Below, in pieces: positions 1-11,627 of a DNA stretch of 64,000 bases. Within the stretch, counting starts at the first letter, position 1; every line of letters begins with the position of its first letter. The stretch lies in the NCBI RefSeq assembly GCF_000427965.1, contig NZ_ATZA01000032.1:1-64000 (forward strand), given 5' to 3'. Position numbers and translations under genes: made by a program. The notes beneath the pieces are model-generated. The model was not told where the DNA came from and did not search any database. It saw only the letters and a program-made list of their open reading frames with translations. The DNA comes from Olivibacter sitiensis DSM 17696 (GTDB taxonomy: Bacteria; Bacteroidota; Bacteroidia; Sphingobacteriales; Sphingobacteriaceae).

Positions 1-14
1 CCGTCAAACCCTAT

Positions 15-127
15 TTCAGGTGCCTATATCGGCGGGGTCCACCTCTTCCCATCCCGAACAGAGAAGTTAAGCCCGCCAGAGCCGATGGTACTGCAGTAAC
101 ATGTGGGAGAGTAGGTCGGCGCCAAAC
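15..127 (+). rRNA. rrf: 5S ribosomal RNA
   Basis: The stretch shows the conserved 5S core: a CCxxxCCGAACAGAGAAGTTAAG-like loop followed by the GCCGATGGTACTG and GTGGGAGAGTAGGTCG blocks. Helix I closes between GGTGCC at 19-24 and GGCGCC at 118-123, which fixes both ends to within a few bases. It is the last gene of an rRNA operon whose 23S lies left of the window. Bases 1-14 are the end of the 23S-5S spacer. Confidence 0.97.
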
Positions 128-150
128 CTTATTGTAATAAATTGGAGAAA

Positions 151-178
151 GTCCAGATGCGATGCGTCTGGGCTTTCC
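151..178 (+). terminator. rRNA operon terminator
   Basis: An 8-bp stem, CCAGATGC (153-160) with GCGTCTGG (164-171, one G-T pair), closes a 3-nt loop. It is followed by a T-rich run (CTTTCCTTGTTTT). It lies about 25 nt after the 5S gene and ends the rRNA transcript. No gene is visible from here to 392. Confidence 0.8.
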
Positions 179-392
179 TTGTTTTGGATCATTCCTATCC
201 GATAAATCTGTAAGTAGTTTAGAATAAGGAATAGCTATTGCTTTTTGCTCGAATATGTGTGCTGCCTGTTTTAAAAATGAACGGACAATTGAGCTTTATT
301 CCAATCCTCCTAGGAGAACTATGGGGAGCTACCTGCCAGAAATTGGGTGAAATAAACTTAGAGCAATATAGTATCTCTGTTTTCTCCGTGGG

Positions 393-3635
<3,243 letters not shown>

Positions 3636-3718
3636 TCAATGGTGTCGATGCCATTGCATTAGTCCGATGGCTAATTATTTTCTAGAATAAGAACGAAATA
3701 ATTATACAATACGTATCC

Positions 3719-4564
3719 CTATTCGGTGTGACTAGGTGTTTGATGTTTTATATGTTCTTGCAGTAGTGTAAAAAGCATATCCGTTACTGATCCACACTGC
3801 CCGTTGCCGATTACTTTATCATCAATGTGGCTGATAGGCATAATGTTCTTTGTGGTACTGCTTATAAAAGCTTCTTCGGCTTCATACACCTCCTGAATCG
3901 AAATAGGACCAATTTCTACAGGCATTAGCGGTTTGGCCAATTGGATGATATGCTTACGTGTGATTCCGGATAAAATTTGATCTTTGGCGGTTTTTAATAC
4001 CTTGTCTTTTGTTACTATGAAAAAATTAGCCCTGGGACACTCGGTGATACTGTGTTCATTATAATAGAGGATATCATCCACATCTTTGTATTCACCTGAA
4101 GACAACGTCTTGATAGCCATGAGGTAATCAATCGTTTTGACCTGAGGTAATTGCCTCTGGTGGGCAAAAGTTTTTATTTTAAGACCCGTTTTATCAATCG
4201 TATCTTGAAGCTTCAATGCTTGCTGAATGATGATGAAGTTGGGTTCGCTAATCGTATAGGCGTCTTTTGAATAACCTCCTGTGAGTTCAAAACGCATACC
4301 GGAATAAGGCAGATCATTCTTTTCAATGATCCCATAAATAATGTGCTTTAATTCATCTCGCTCATATTTTACGGGAATGAATAGCTCTTTTGCTGAACGG
4401 TAGAAACGATCAAGATAGTCGTCCAAAAAGACCGGCTGATTTTCTATGATCTTAAAATAATCGAAAATACCGTATCCTCGCTGAATGGCAAGGTCCGAGA
4501 CATGAATTTTCGCTTCATCACTGGGGATGAACTCGCCGTTTATCCAGCTATATTTGGTAGTCAT
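3719..4564 (-). CDS. Class IV PLP-dependent aminotransferase (BCAT/D-amino acid aminotransferase/ADC lyase family)
   Basis: A 281-residue cytoplasmic fold-type IV PLP enzyme. It begins with WINGEFIPSDEAKIHVSDLAIQRG-like residues typical of the family. The likely PLP lysine is Lys143 in PQVKTIDYL, followed by the family Glu175 in SITECPRANFF and LSGITRKHI near 199. The family includes branched-chain aminotransferase, D-amino acid aminotransferase and aminodeoxychorismate lyase (PabC), and sequence alone does not separate them. The length and the divergent active-site loop fit D-amino-acid aminotransferase or PabC-like members better than IlvE. The start lies 4 nt after the stop of the P1 peptidase, so the two are co-transcribed. 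A link to peptide or D-amino acid breakdown is inference. Confidence 0.85.
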   Translation of the reverse strand: MTTKYSWINGEFIPSDEAKIHVSDLAIQRGYGIFDYFKIIENQPVFLDDYLDRFYRSAKELFIPVKYERDELKHIIYGIIEKNDLPYSGMRFELTGGYSKDAYTISEPNFIIIQQALKLQDTIDKTGLKIKTFAHQRQLPQVKTIDYLMAIKTLSSGEYKDVDDILYYNEHSITECPRANFFIVTKDKVLKTAKDQILSGITRKHIIQLAKPLMPVEIGPISIQEVYEAEEAFISSTTKNIMPISHIDDKVIGNGQCGSVTDMLFTLLQEHIKHQTPSHTE

Positions 4565-4568
4565 GATG

Positions 4569-5717
4569 TTATTGTTGTATTTTTTGTTGATGTTGATTTG
4601 CTATTTTGATGACCTGGTCTATGGGTATGGCTTTTATTTCATGTCCATTGAAGCCAGTCATGTCCTGCGCCATAAAAAGCGAATTGATAATCGCCTCTTC
4701 CGTGGCTTCGATAGCCGCCATAAATAGGGGAGAGGTATAGTCATTATGCAATAGCTCTAGCGGCAGTGTTTTTTGTTCCGTGTTGTGTGGTATTCTGAGA
4801 TTTGGAGCAGTGGAGAAGGCAATTACATAATCTCCGCTGCCATTGCTGGCGATGCCACCAGTCTTCGCCAGGCCCATAAAAGCTCGCTTTGCCAATCGCT
4901 CTAGGTTTCGGGCATCGAGCGGGGCATCGGTTGCCACAATAATCATGCATGAACCGTCTACATTGTTGAGTAAATTGTTGCTAAAAGAGAATTTCTCAAG
5001 CTCCTTCCCAACTGGATGTCCATCTACTTGAAGTACACCTCCGAAATTACTTTGCACCAGTACTCCTACCGTATATGCCCCTAGGCTTGTTGGTAATTTC
5101 CTGGATGAGGTACCTATTCCTCCTTTGAAGCCAAAGCATACCGTTCCAGTGCCTGCACCAACATTTCCTTCGGGAACAGGGCCGTCGTGCGCTTGGTCAA
5201 TGGCATTGAGCACGTCATTAATGCCGACATGCTGACCTCTAATGTCATTGAGATAGCCATCGTTTGTTTCGCCTACTACGGCATTGACCGATTGAACGCT
5301 TTCATTGCCCTTTTGGGATAAGGTGTATTTTACTACGGCATCTATCGCAGTGCCAACATTAAGCGTATTGGTTAGTATGATAGGACTTTCTATATTGCCC
5401 AATTCCATTACCTGCGTGCTGCCAGCGAGCTTTCCAAATCCGTTTCCGATAAAAATAGCGGCAGGAATTTTCTGTTGGAACAGGTTGCCTTGATGTGGAA
5501 GTATAGCCGTGACGCCAGAACGTATAGATGTTCCATCCACGAGGGTGGTATGTCCAACCCTCACTCCAGTTATGTCTGTGATGGCATTGAGTGGACCAGG
5601 TTGCATGACCCCAAATGTGAAACCGTAAGCTCTGGCACGTTTTCTTTCTTGTGCGTTGGATATGACACTGAAATGCAGGAGCGTGATAGTTAAGCACAAG
5701 AAGTTTAAGTATTTCAT
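4569..5717 (-). CDS. P1-family (DmpA/BapA-like) aminopeptidase, exported
   Basis: An autoprocessing Ntn-type hydrolase of family S58 (L-aminopeptidase D-esterase, DmpA). I take the ATG at 5717 because it begins a clear signal peptide (MKYLNFLCLTI... ending SNAQ). The longer frame to 5765 only adds residues before it. Seen motifs are ITDITGVRVGHTTL, GVTAILP near the N-terminus, a NDGYLNDIRG block, and GIGTSSRKL near residue 200. The serine of that last block is the expected self-cleavage nucleophile. Members release N-terminal L- or beta-amino acids from peptides, and D-esterase activity is known for DmpA. It is coupled to the downstream aminotransferase (4-nt gap), and is separated by a hairpin from the DUF1080 gene upstream. 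Confidence 0.88.
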   Translation of the reverse strand: MKYLNFLCLTITLLHFSVISNAQERKRARAYGFTFGVMQPGPLNAITDITGVRVGHTTLVDGTSIRSGVTAILPHQGNLFQQKIPAAIFIGNGFGKLAGSTQVMELGNIESPIILTNTLNVGTAIDAVVKYTLSQKGNESVQSVNAVVGETNDGYLNDIRGQHVGINDVLNAIDQAHDGPVPEGNVGAGTGTVCFGFKGGIGTSSRKLPTSLGAYTVGVLVQSNFGGVLQVDGHPVGKELEKFSFSNNLLNNVDGSCMIIVATDAPLDARNLERLAKRAFMGLAKTGGIASNGSGDYVIAFSTAPNLRIPHNTEQKTLPLELLHNDYTSPLFMAAIEATEEAIINSLFMAQDMTGFNGHEIKAIPIDQVIKIANQHQQKIQQ

Positions 5718-5748
5718 GGCTTGAATGAGCATAGTGAACAGGTAAAAA

Positions 5749-5783
5749 TAGAAAAAGCTATTCAAAAGGAATAGCTTTTTCTA
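5749..5783 (-). terminator. Terminator after the DUF1080 gene
   Basis: A perfect 15-bp inverted repeat (5749-5763 and 5769-5783) closes a 5-nt loop. Read leftward, the descending arm ends in a run of T. It lies just after the DUF1080 stop at 5792 and before the P1 peptidase start at 5717, so those genes are separate transcripts. Confidence 0.8.
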
Positions 5784-5791
5784 CATTACTT

Positions 5792-6574
5792 TTACTTATT
5801 CAGCTCTCGAACCCATATATTGCGGAAGCTGATGGGCTTGCTGGGATCACCATGTGACTGTAGTTTAATGGGAGAGGGGCCATGGGCCTTATATACCGGA
5901 TGGCCAATGTAGAACGTTTCACCCTTCAATTCCACATTATTGTGTACTAAGACATTGTTTATAAAAGCGGTAATCTTTGCAGGAGAGATCAATGAGCCAT
6001 CTGTGCCAAATTTCGGCGCCGTCCATACCAGATCAATGCTTTGCCACTCTCCAGGTTTTCTGGCTGGATTGGCAAGAGGGATGAATTGTTTGTAAATGGA
6101 ACCCAATTGTCCATTGCTATAGGTCCTGTTCTCGTACGAATCTAGTATTTGGAACTCATAACCTTCGTCGTTTGGTCCTGTTGAAGCCAAAAATAAGCCG
6201 CTATTTCCCCTGCCTTGCTCTTCACCATCAATATCCTTCGGGATATAGTATTCCAAGTGCAGTTGGTAGTCTTCAAATCGCTGCTTTGTTTGTATGTTTC
6301 CAGCGGGTTTATTGACCGTAAATGTTCCCCCGCCTACAATCCACTCGGCTTTTTCGCCAGGTCTCTTGGCTGGTTCCCAAGCATCTAAGTTGGTGCCGTC
6401 AAACAAAACAATGGCATCCGAAGGTGCTTGATCTTTGGGTGTAGCAACTACTGGAGGAACAGGCTCCCATACTTCTGTGTCTTTTGGTGTCATCTTTTCG
6501 TTCTTTTGCTGTGAAAATACAGGGGCAATAGAAGCCATTAAAAATACAGGTAAAATGAAATGTTTATAAGTCAT
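5792..6574 (-). CDS. Exported DUF1080 (3-keto-disaccharide hydrolase domain) protein
   Basis: About 260 residues with a signal peptide (MTYKHFILPVFLMAS...VFSQ) and a single DUF1080 concanavalin-like domain. Family landmarks are VLFDGTNLDAWEP, NSGLFLAS, GYEFQILDSYEN, GEWQSIDLVW and a closing ISFRNIWVREL. Many Bacteroidota encode such proteins beside sugar oxidoreductases. Members have been linked to hydrolysis of 3-keto-glycosides, but this copy stands without an oxidoreductase partner. The ATG at 6574 gives the better signal peptide. The alternative ATG at 6592 adds six residues (MNKYAH). Function beyond family membership is inferred. Confidence 0.85.
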   Translation of the reverse strand: MTYKHFILPVFLMASIAPVFSQQKNEKMTPKDTEVWEPVPPVVATPKDQAPSDAIVLFDGTNLDAWEPAKRPGEKAEWIVGGGTFTVNKPAGNIQTKQRFEDYQLHLEYYIPKDIDGEEQGRGNSGLFLASTGPNDEGYEFQILDSYENRTYSNGQLGSIYKQFIPLANPARKPGEWQSIDLVWTAPKFGTDGSLISPAKITAFINNVLVHNNVELKGETFYIGHPVYKAHGPSPIKLQSHGDPSKPISFRNIWVRELNK

Positions 6575-6870
6575 ATGTGCATATTTATTCATTATGTTTG
6601 GTTTTTAAGGGCATTCATGAGATACCTCGTTTGACTATCTGTTTGTTTACCAATGGGGTCTAATATCCGACCTCACTCTCATTGGTACTTGCCCCTTCGG
6701 CACTCATGGATGTTTCCCGTCATTAATTGGTTTATAAAGCTATTAATATACATTAATAAAGGCAAACATATAAAAATAGCTGTAAATATCGAATCAAAAA
6801 ATGCAGTTCATATGTCGGTCTATGGAAGAATGGTTATTAAGGGTGCCTTTTTTGTGGACAGGAAAATGTG
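6575..6870. other. Intergenic region, DUF1080 to folB
   Basis: About 300 nt between divergent genes. It is AT-rich in its centre (6730-6800). A reading frame continues leftwards of folB to 6653, but its codons before 6884 match nothing of the FolB family and the folB promoter lies inside it. I see no RNA gene or strong hairpin here. Confidence 0.5.
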
Positions 6871-6878
6871 TAGGTTTG
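6871..6878 (+). promoter_or_regulatory. folB promoter -7 box, leaderless arrangement
   Basis: TAGGTTTG fits the Bacteroidota -7 consensus TAnnTTTG exactly. It ends 5 nt before the folB ATG at 6884, so transcription is expected to start at or next to the A of the start codon. It also argues against the longer frame starting at 6653. The -33 element is weak. Confidence 0.55.
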
Positions 6879-6883
6879 CGATT

Positions 6884-7252
6884 ATGGAATCTTACAAGCA
6901 AGTGATTGCTTTACAAAATCTTAGGTTTTATTCCTTTCACGGCTTTTATCCCGAAGAGCAGATTTTGGGCAATGAGTTTTTTGTTGATGTTTATTGTTAT
7001 GTAAATAAGGTGCTTGGCGGTGGAGATGAGTTGAAAGAAACCGTAAATTACGAAACATTGTATGCCATTGTGCGTGAGGAGATGAACATGAGCAGAAAGC
7101 TATTGGAGACAGTAGTTGATGCTATAGTGAGAAGAGTGAAGGAGCGGTACTCGTTCTTGGAATATATAAAGGTTAGTATCAGGAAAATGAATCCTCCATT
7201 TGGTGCCGATACTGCCGAAGCTTTGGTTTCTCTTGAGTGGGTGAAAAATTGA
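6884..7252 (+). CDS. folB: Dihydroneopterin aldolase
   Basis: A 122-residue FolB. It converts 7,8-dihydroneopterin to 6-hydroxymethyl-dihydropterin and glycolaldehyde in folate synthesis. The start MESYKQVIALQNLRFYSFHG matches the family N-terminus, with the FHGFYPEEQ block carrying the residues of the pterin pocket. LETVVDAIVRRV and KVSIRKMNPPFGADTAEALVSLEW close the protein as in other FolB sequences. The start at 6884 is chosen over the upstream frame because the family begins here and because a promoter box precedes it by 5 nt. folP lies 13 kb away on the same strand, and the GlcD gene follows after 49 nt. Confidence is high. Confidence 0.9.
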   Translation: MESYKQVIALQNLRFYSFHGFYPEEQILGNEFFVDVYCYVNKVLGGGDELKETVNYETLYAIVREEMNMSRKLLETVVDAIVRRVKERYSFLEYIKVSIRKMNPPFGADTAEALVSLEWVKN

Positions 7253-7301
7253 GAAAAAGCTAATATATTTGAAATGACCAATTAGTATTAAACCAAATAG
7301 T

Positions 7302-8741
7302 ATGATAGAAGATGAATTGATATCACCCGCTGAAGAGGGCCATTTGGGATATTCCAAAATAGATGTAGACCTATTAAATGAAATTCAAGAGATTATCCCG
7401 GCAGGCAGGTTATTATATAAACGGGAAGATATAGAGCGATATAGCCATGACGAGACGGAAGATCTGAGGTTTTATCCAGAATTGGTGGTGCTTCCCGAAA
7501 GCGTAGAGGAGATATCCAGGCTGCTCAGCTTCTGCACGCAATACCATATTCCTGTCACGGCTAGGGGCGCAGGTACTGGTTTGGCTGGCGGTGCCCTGCC
7601 TGTTTTTGGAGGAATAGTATTGTCTTTGGAGCGGCTAGATAGGGTGTTGGAAATAGATGAACGCAATTTGCAAGCCACCGTAGAATCGGGGATAATTACG
7701 CAAAAGCTAATGGATGCCGCTGCAGAAAAGGGCTTGCTTTATCCCATTGATCCTGCTAGCAAAGGTTCCTGTTTTATTGGGGGCAATATCGCCAATGGCA
7801 GTGGCGGGCCACGTGTTGTCAAATACGGCACTATTCGCGACTATGTACTCAACCTGGAAGTTGTATTGCCTTCTGGGGAAGTGATATGGACAGGTGCAAA
7901 CACCTTAAAGAACTCGTCTGGCTATAGTCTTACGCAGCTTTTTATAGGCTCGGAAGGTATGCTGGGTATCGTGACGAAGGCGGTTTTGAAGCTAGTTCCC
8001 AAACCAAAACACGACATGCTCATGATGGCTTCCTTTCCATCCAATGAATTGGCATGCGAAGCTGTGGGGCATGTTTTTAGAAACGGAATAGTCCCATCTG
8101 CACTCGAATTTATGGAAAGAACGGGAATAGAATGGGTGATGCGCTATGATGATGTGCATTTTGATTTAAAGGAGGGGGCCCAGGCATTTCTACTTATCGA
8201 GTTGGACGGTAATAATACAGAGATATTGATGGAGGAGGCCGAGGCGATTTTTAAAGTATTGGACGCTCACCAGGCAATGGACGTACTTTTGGCAGATACC
8301 GTAGCCCAAAAAGAAGCGCTTTGGAATATGAGAAGAAGAATGGGCGTATCGGTCAAATCCAATTCGGTTTATAAAGAGGAAGATACGGTAGTGCCGAGAG
8401 CTGAACTGCCCAAGTTGATTTCCGGGGTAAAGGTATTGGGTAAAAAATATGGTTTTGGATCGATATGTTATGGGCATGCCGGTGATGGCAATTTGCATAT
8501 CAATATCATTAAGGGAGCAATGAGTGATGCAGATTGGGCGACAAAATTGAAGGAAGGTATTAAGGAATTGTTCGAGCTTACGGTAGCTCTCGGAGGAACG
8601 ATTTCCGGAGAGCATGGAATTGGCTTGGTGCAACGACAGTACATGCCCATAAAGTACAGTCATATACATCTGGCACTACTCAAAGGGATAAAGCAACTAT
8701 TTGACCCCAAGAATATATTGAACCCGGGAAAAATATATTAA
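7302..8741 (+). CDS. FAD-linked oxidase, GlcD type (glycolate/D-lactate dehydrogenase)
   Basis: A 479-residue flavoprotein of the FAD_binding_4 plus FAD-oxidase_C class. The PP-loop TARGAGTGLAGGALP (about 87-101) binds FAD. GSCFIGGNIANGSGG and GSEGMLGIVTKAVLKLVPKP follow. The C-terminal half has YGHAGDGNLHINII and SGEHGIGLVQRQYM, which are the substrate and metal side motifs of GlcD and bacterial D-lactate dehydrogenases. Either glycolate or D-lactate could be the substrate, since no GlcE/GlcF genes are adjacent. A TATATTTG box at 7264-7271 suggests its own promoter inside the folB-glcD gap. Its stop overlaps the end of the convergent gene at 8738 by 4 nt. Confidence 0.88.
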   Translation: MIEDELISPAEEGHLGYSKIDVDLLNEIQEIIPAGRLLYKREDIERYSHDETEDLRFYPELVVLPESVEEISRLLSFCTQYHIPVTARGAGTGLAGGALPVFGGIVLSLERLDRVLEIDERNLQATVESGIITQKLMDAAAEKGLLYPIDPASKGSCFIGGNIANGSGGPRVVKYGTIRDYVLNLEVVLPSGEVIWTGANTLKNSSGYSLTQLFIGSEGMLGIVTKAVLKLVPKPKHDMLMMASFPSNELACEAVGHVFRNGIVPSALEFMERTGIEWVMRYDDVHFDLKEGAQAFLLIELDGNNTEILMEEAEAIFKVLDAHQAMDVLLADTVAQKEALWNMRRRMGVSVKSNSVYKEEDTVVPRAELPKLISGVKVLGKKYGFGSICYGHAGDGNLHINIIKGAMSDADWATKLKEGIKELFELTVALGGTISGEHGIGLVQRQYMPIKYSHIHLALLKGIKQLFDPKNILNPGKIY

Positions 8742-9175
8742 CTTTTATTGATAGCCATCGCTATCAATCTGTCTATTAAAGTAGGCAAGTCCTTTGCGTC
8801 GATGTCCTTTAGCTCATTGGTTTTCCCGATGATTTGCTTTTGTAAGTTGTCGGTGCGAATGACAGTTTGACCAAATCTGATCGTATCTGAATCAAGCCCA
8901 AATTCGTTTATCCGACTTTCATCCATATCTATGACAACCCCCTTTTCGTTACTCCCCTTTCCGCTATAGGCTATTTCTATTCCTAGTTCGACAAAAATAG
9001 ATCTTATAGCTTCCCTAGTGGTGGTTTGATCCATATTGATAGGCTGTATCTCTTTGTCGAGATCATCCACGATGAGGATTTGTTCATTTCCCCTGACTAT
9101 TTTGACTACAGAGACAACAAGTCCATATAGTATGTGGATTGCCTCCTGATCATTTTCATCTAGTAGTTCCACCAC
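8738..9175 (-). pseudogene. Gmd-like C-terminal fragment or small unknown protein after rfbA
   Basis: A 145-residue frame that opens with GTG, 6 nt after the rfbA stop. The stretch REAIRSIFVELGIEIAYSG followed by NEKGVV resembles the substrate-side region of GDP-mannose 4,6-dehydratase (TTTVREFVR.AF.E.GIE...GEG..EKG), and KDLPTLIDRLI resembles its last helix. The N-terminal Rossmann half, the catalytic YxxxK and the usual FRPxEVD segment are missing. So it is either a decayed remnant of a gmd gene that once followed rfbA, or a diverged small protein derived from it. An upstream ATG at 9180 leads to a stop after six codons, which also suggests decay. It still forms an open frame of 145 codons, so I cannot exclude translation. 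Confidence 0.45.
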
Positions 9176-9181
9176 TGCATG

Positions 9182-10060
9182 TTAGTCTTCCAGGTCCTCT
9201 TTCAGTACCGATTTGATGAGGTATTTGCCATATCCACTTTTTATGAGTGGTTCGGCTATCTTTCTCAGCTGATCGGCATTGATAAAGCCCATACGATACG
9301 CTACTTCTTCAATACATCCCACCTTGAGCCCTTGCCGTTCCTCGATGACCTGCACAAATTGGCCAGCTTGCATCAGCGATTTAATGGTCCCTGTGTCGAG
9401 CCACGCCGTTCCTCTGCTGAAGACACCTACTTTCAGTTTTCCTTGTTTCAGGTATTCTTTGTTGACATCGGTTATTTCATATTCGCCCCTGGCAGATGGC
9501 TTGATCGTTTTCGCTATTTCGACCACACTATTGTCATAGAAATAAATACCTGGAACAGCATAGTTTGATTTGGGTTTTGCAGGTTTTTCTTCTATGGAGA
9601 GCACGTTGTTGTTTTCGTCAAATTCTACTACACCATAACGCTCGGGGTCGGACACAGGATAGGCAAAGACCACACCGCCTTCGGGATCGGCACTCGATTG
9701 CAAGAGCTTCGATAATCCCTCGCTGTAGAATATATTATCTCCCAATATCAGGGCCACCTTGTCCTTCCCGATAAAGTCCTCTCCCAATACGAATGCCTGC
9801 GCCAGTCCATTTGGCTCTTCTTGTACCTTATAGCTGAAACGGCAACCGATGGCAGACCCATCTCCAAGCAGTTTCTCGAAATTGGGCAGGTCGTGTGGGG
9901 TAGATATGATGAGTATGTCCCTTATCCCTGCCAACATCAATGTGGACAAGGGATAGTAGACCATCGGTTTGTCGTATACGGGCATCAGTTGCTTGCTCAC
10001 CGCCAGGGTAATGGGGTGTAAGCGTGTTCCAGAACCTCCAGCTAAGATTATTCCTTTCAT
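9182..10060 (-). CDS. rfbA: Glucose-1-phosphate thymidylyltransferase
   Basis: A 292-residue nucleotidyltransferase that makes dTDP-glucose from dTTP and glucose-1-phosphate, the first step of dTDP-L-rhamnose synthesis. The N-terminal signature [18 protein letters not shown] binds the nucleotide. Further landmarks are [68 protein letters not shown] and GTAWLDTGT. Length and all blocks agree with RfbA/RmlA. The rfbBCD genes are not in the window, and the gene downstream looks like a gmd remnant, so this may be a leftover end of a polysaccharide locus that continued elsewhere. Confidence 0.96.
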   Translation of the reverse strand: MKGIILAGGSGTRLHPITLAVSKQLMPVYDKPMVYYPLSTLMLAGIRDILIISTPHDLPNFEKLLGDGSAIGCRFSYKVQEEPNGLAQAFVLGEDFIGKDKVALILGDNIFYSEGLSKLLQSSADPEGGVVFAYPVSDPERYGVVEFDENNNVLSIEEKPAKPKSNYAVPGIYFYDNSVVEIAKTIKPSARGEYEITDVNKEYLKQGKLKVGVFSRGTAWLDTGTIKSLMQAGQFVQVIEERQGLKVGCIEEVAYRMGFINADQLRKIAEPLIKSGYGKYLIKSVLKEDLED

Positions 10061-10370
10061 CTGTTTATGATATGTTTTTTAGTGGTCAGATGGAGCCCTT
10101 GATGATTAATCCGCCAAAGGCGGAGCCCTGTGGGTAATTAATGATTATTTTAATCATGTCGGGTTCATAGTTTCAATTATTGAGGTAAAAATATAAAAAA
10201 AATGACGAAGTAGTTAGTTGTAATGGGATTTTAGTTGCCTTATTGGATAGTTGGACTGCTATTCAACTACATTAGTTCGACGAATAAGTAGTACATCAAA
10301 AAAGATAAAAAAAAATGAAATGTTTCGGTTGGTTGTTCGTCTACGTTATTAATAGGTAATAATAGGGGGC
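10061..10370. other. Intergenic region, rfbA to ECF sigma factor
   Basis: 310 nt between divergent genes. A short hairpin TCCGCC-AAA-GGCGGA lies at 10110-10124. A perfect palindrome with 7-bp arms and a TTT loop lies at 10141-10157 (ATGATTATTTTAATCAT), and could be an operator for either gene. The motif GGAGCCCT occurs twice around the first hairpin (near 10093 and 10122). No coding sequence or RNA gene is recognisable. Confidence 0.45.
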
Positions 10371-10937
10371 ATGTCTGATTTGTACGTCATGGTAGAAGAG
10401 CAGCGAAGTAAAGTAACCAAGTCCATACAACATTATGGAAAAGAGTTGCTGGGCTTCATACGTAAGCGGGTAAGGAGCGATGCGGATGCAGAGGACATTT
10501 TACAGGATGTATGGTATCAATTGAGTGCGGTGGTCAATGCGCAACCAGTAGAACAAATGGGCGCATGGCTCTATAAAGTAGCTAGAAACAAGATTATTGA
10601 TAAACACCGCAAAAAAACGGAGACTGTTTGGGAACCTAAAAAGATGGGGTCGGAGGAAGACTTGGAAATAGAAGATCTGTATTTAATATCCAATAATACG
10701 CCTGAGACAGCCTACGAGAGCAATGAAGTGTGGAAGCAGTTGTTCCTCGCTTTGGAAGAGTTGCCACCGAAACAGCGAGATGTTTTTGTCTGGCACGAGC
10801 TGGACCAAATACCCTTTGCGCAGATTGCAGACATTACGGGTGAGCCTGTGGGCAAGCTAATCTCTAGGAAGAGATACGCCGTCCTTCACCTGAGAAAGCG
10901 GCTGAAATTATTGTATAGTGAAATTGTAAGTAAATAA
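10371..10937 (+). CDS. ECF-type RNA polymerase sigma factor
   Basis: A 188-residue sigma-70 family factor of the extracytoplasmic-function group. Region 2 spans about 20-95, with DADAEDILQDVWYQL (region 2.2) and WLYKVARNKIIDKHRK (region 2.3-2.4). Region 4 spans about 122-180, with LEELPPKQRDVFVWHELDQ and a helix-turn-helix LISRKRYAVLHLRKRL. No region 3 or C-terminal extension is present. Two small genes follow at 12 and 30 nt, and none looks like a FecR-type anti-sigma factor. The first is a membrane protein and could play that role, which is inference. An acidic linker between the regions (GSEEDLEIEDLY) is long for the group. Confidence 0.9.
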   Translation: MSDLYVMVEEQRSKVTKSIQHYGKELLGFIRKRVRSDADAEDILQDVWYQLSAVVNAQPVEQMGAWLYKVARNKIIDKHRKKTETVWEPKKMGSEEDLEIEDLYLISNNTPETAYESNEVWKQLFLALEELPPKQRDVFVWHELDQIPFAQIADITGEPVGKLISRKRYAVLHLRKRLKLLYSEIVSK

Positions 10938-10949
10938 ACATTAGAGCAT

Positions 10950-11303
10950 ATGAAAAGATTGTTTAAAAGTAGGGTGCGGTTTGTCGCTATCCCCTTGTTG
11001 GCACTGGCCTGTGTCGGTTTGGTAAGTTTTGTCGTAATGCAATTATGGAATTATGTGGTTCCGTCTATTTCTGGCCTTAGCAGCATTACATTTTGGCAGG
11101 CAATGGCTTTATTCCTCCTGTGCAAGCTATTATTCGGTTTTGGAGGTGGCAAGAAAGGTGGTGGACCTTGGACACGGAGAGCAGGGTGGAAGCGATTTGA
11201 CCAAATGAACGAAAAAGAGCAGGAAGGCTTCAAAGCATCGATGCGCTATCGTATGTGTCACTGGGACAAAGAGACACCTATCCAAAATGAAGATAAGGCG
11301 TAA
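10950..11303 (+). CDS. Small two-segment membrane protein downstream of the sigma factor
   Basis: A 117-residue protein not assigned to a named family. It has two hydrophobic segments (about 10-33 and 45-65), a Gly/Lys-rich hinge (FGFGGGKKGGGPW), and a basic then acidic soluble tail that ends QNEDKA. The tail contains WKRFDQMNEKEQEGFKASMR, a predicted helix. It starts 12 nt after the sigma factor stop, so the two are co-transcribed. By position it could sequester the sigma factor at the membrane, but no known anti-sigma motif (for example ZAS HxxxCxxC) is seen. Confidence 0.75.
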   Translation: MKRLFKSRVRFVAIPLLALACVGLVSFVVMQLWNYVVPSISGLSSITFWQAMALFLLCKLLFGFGGGKKGGGPWTRRAGWKRFDQMNEKEQEGFKASMRYRMCHWDKETPIQNEDKA

Positions 11304-11333
11304 CAAAGAACTCCTGATTTAATCTAAGATGTA

Positions 11334-11561
11334 ATGGAACAAGTATTTATCTTTAAAACTAGTGTAGACACCAGAAGAAAGGTAAAGAAGGTGTCGACGT
11401 TGTTGGAGTCAATGAGGTCTGTTCAGCAATGGAATTTCAATTTGGATGACTGCGACAAGATAATGAGAGTGGTCACCGATGAAGATGTGAAACCGCAGAT
11501 GATAGAAGAAATGTTGAGGATGGAGAATATTTTTTGTGAGAATTTGGAATATGAGTTATAA
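11334..11561 (+). CDS. Small ferredoxin-fold-like protein, unknown function
   Basis: A 75-residue soluble protein, third gene of the sigma factor unit (30-nt gap). Its pattern, a strand (QVFIFKTSV), a helix, a strand (QQWNFNLDDCDKIMRVVT) and a second helix, recalls the beta-alpha-beta layout of heavy-metal-associated domains. The CxxC metal motif is absent. A single Cys sits at DDCDK and another at NIFCEN. Proteins of this kind are seen in Bacteroidota without a known role. A strong bidirectional hairpin follows. The fold is inferred from the pattern only. Confidence 0.7.
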   Translation: MEQVFIFKTSVDTRRKVKKVSTLLESMRSVQQWNFNLDDCDKIMRVVTDEDVKPQMIEEMLRMENIFCENLEYEL

Positions 11562-11566
11562 ATAAA

Positions 11567-11607
11567 AACACGTCATGGTGGCTATCTTGGTGACACCATG
11601 ACGTGTT
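11567..11607. terminator. Bidirectional terminator, sigma unit / DJ-1 gene
   Basis: A perfect 14-bp inverted repeat (AACACGTCATGGTG at 11567-11580, its complement at 11594-11607) with a 13-nt loop. It is placed between the ends of convergent genes at 11561 and 11628, with A-rich and T-containing flanks on both sides. Confidence 0.8.
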
Positions 11608-11627
11608 GAGAAATACTTCATAAAACC

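Noticed and set aside
8190-8669. A 159-codon frame antisense to the GlcD gene.
   Set aside because: It lies wholly within a gene with clear motifs; the protein has no recognisable domain and is explained as a shadow frame.
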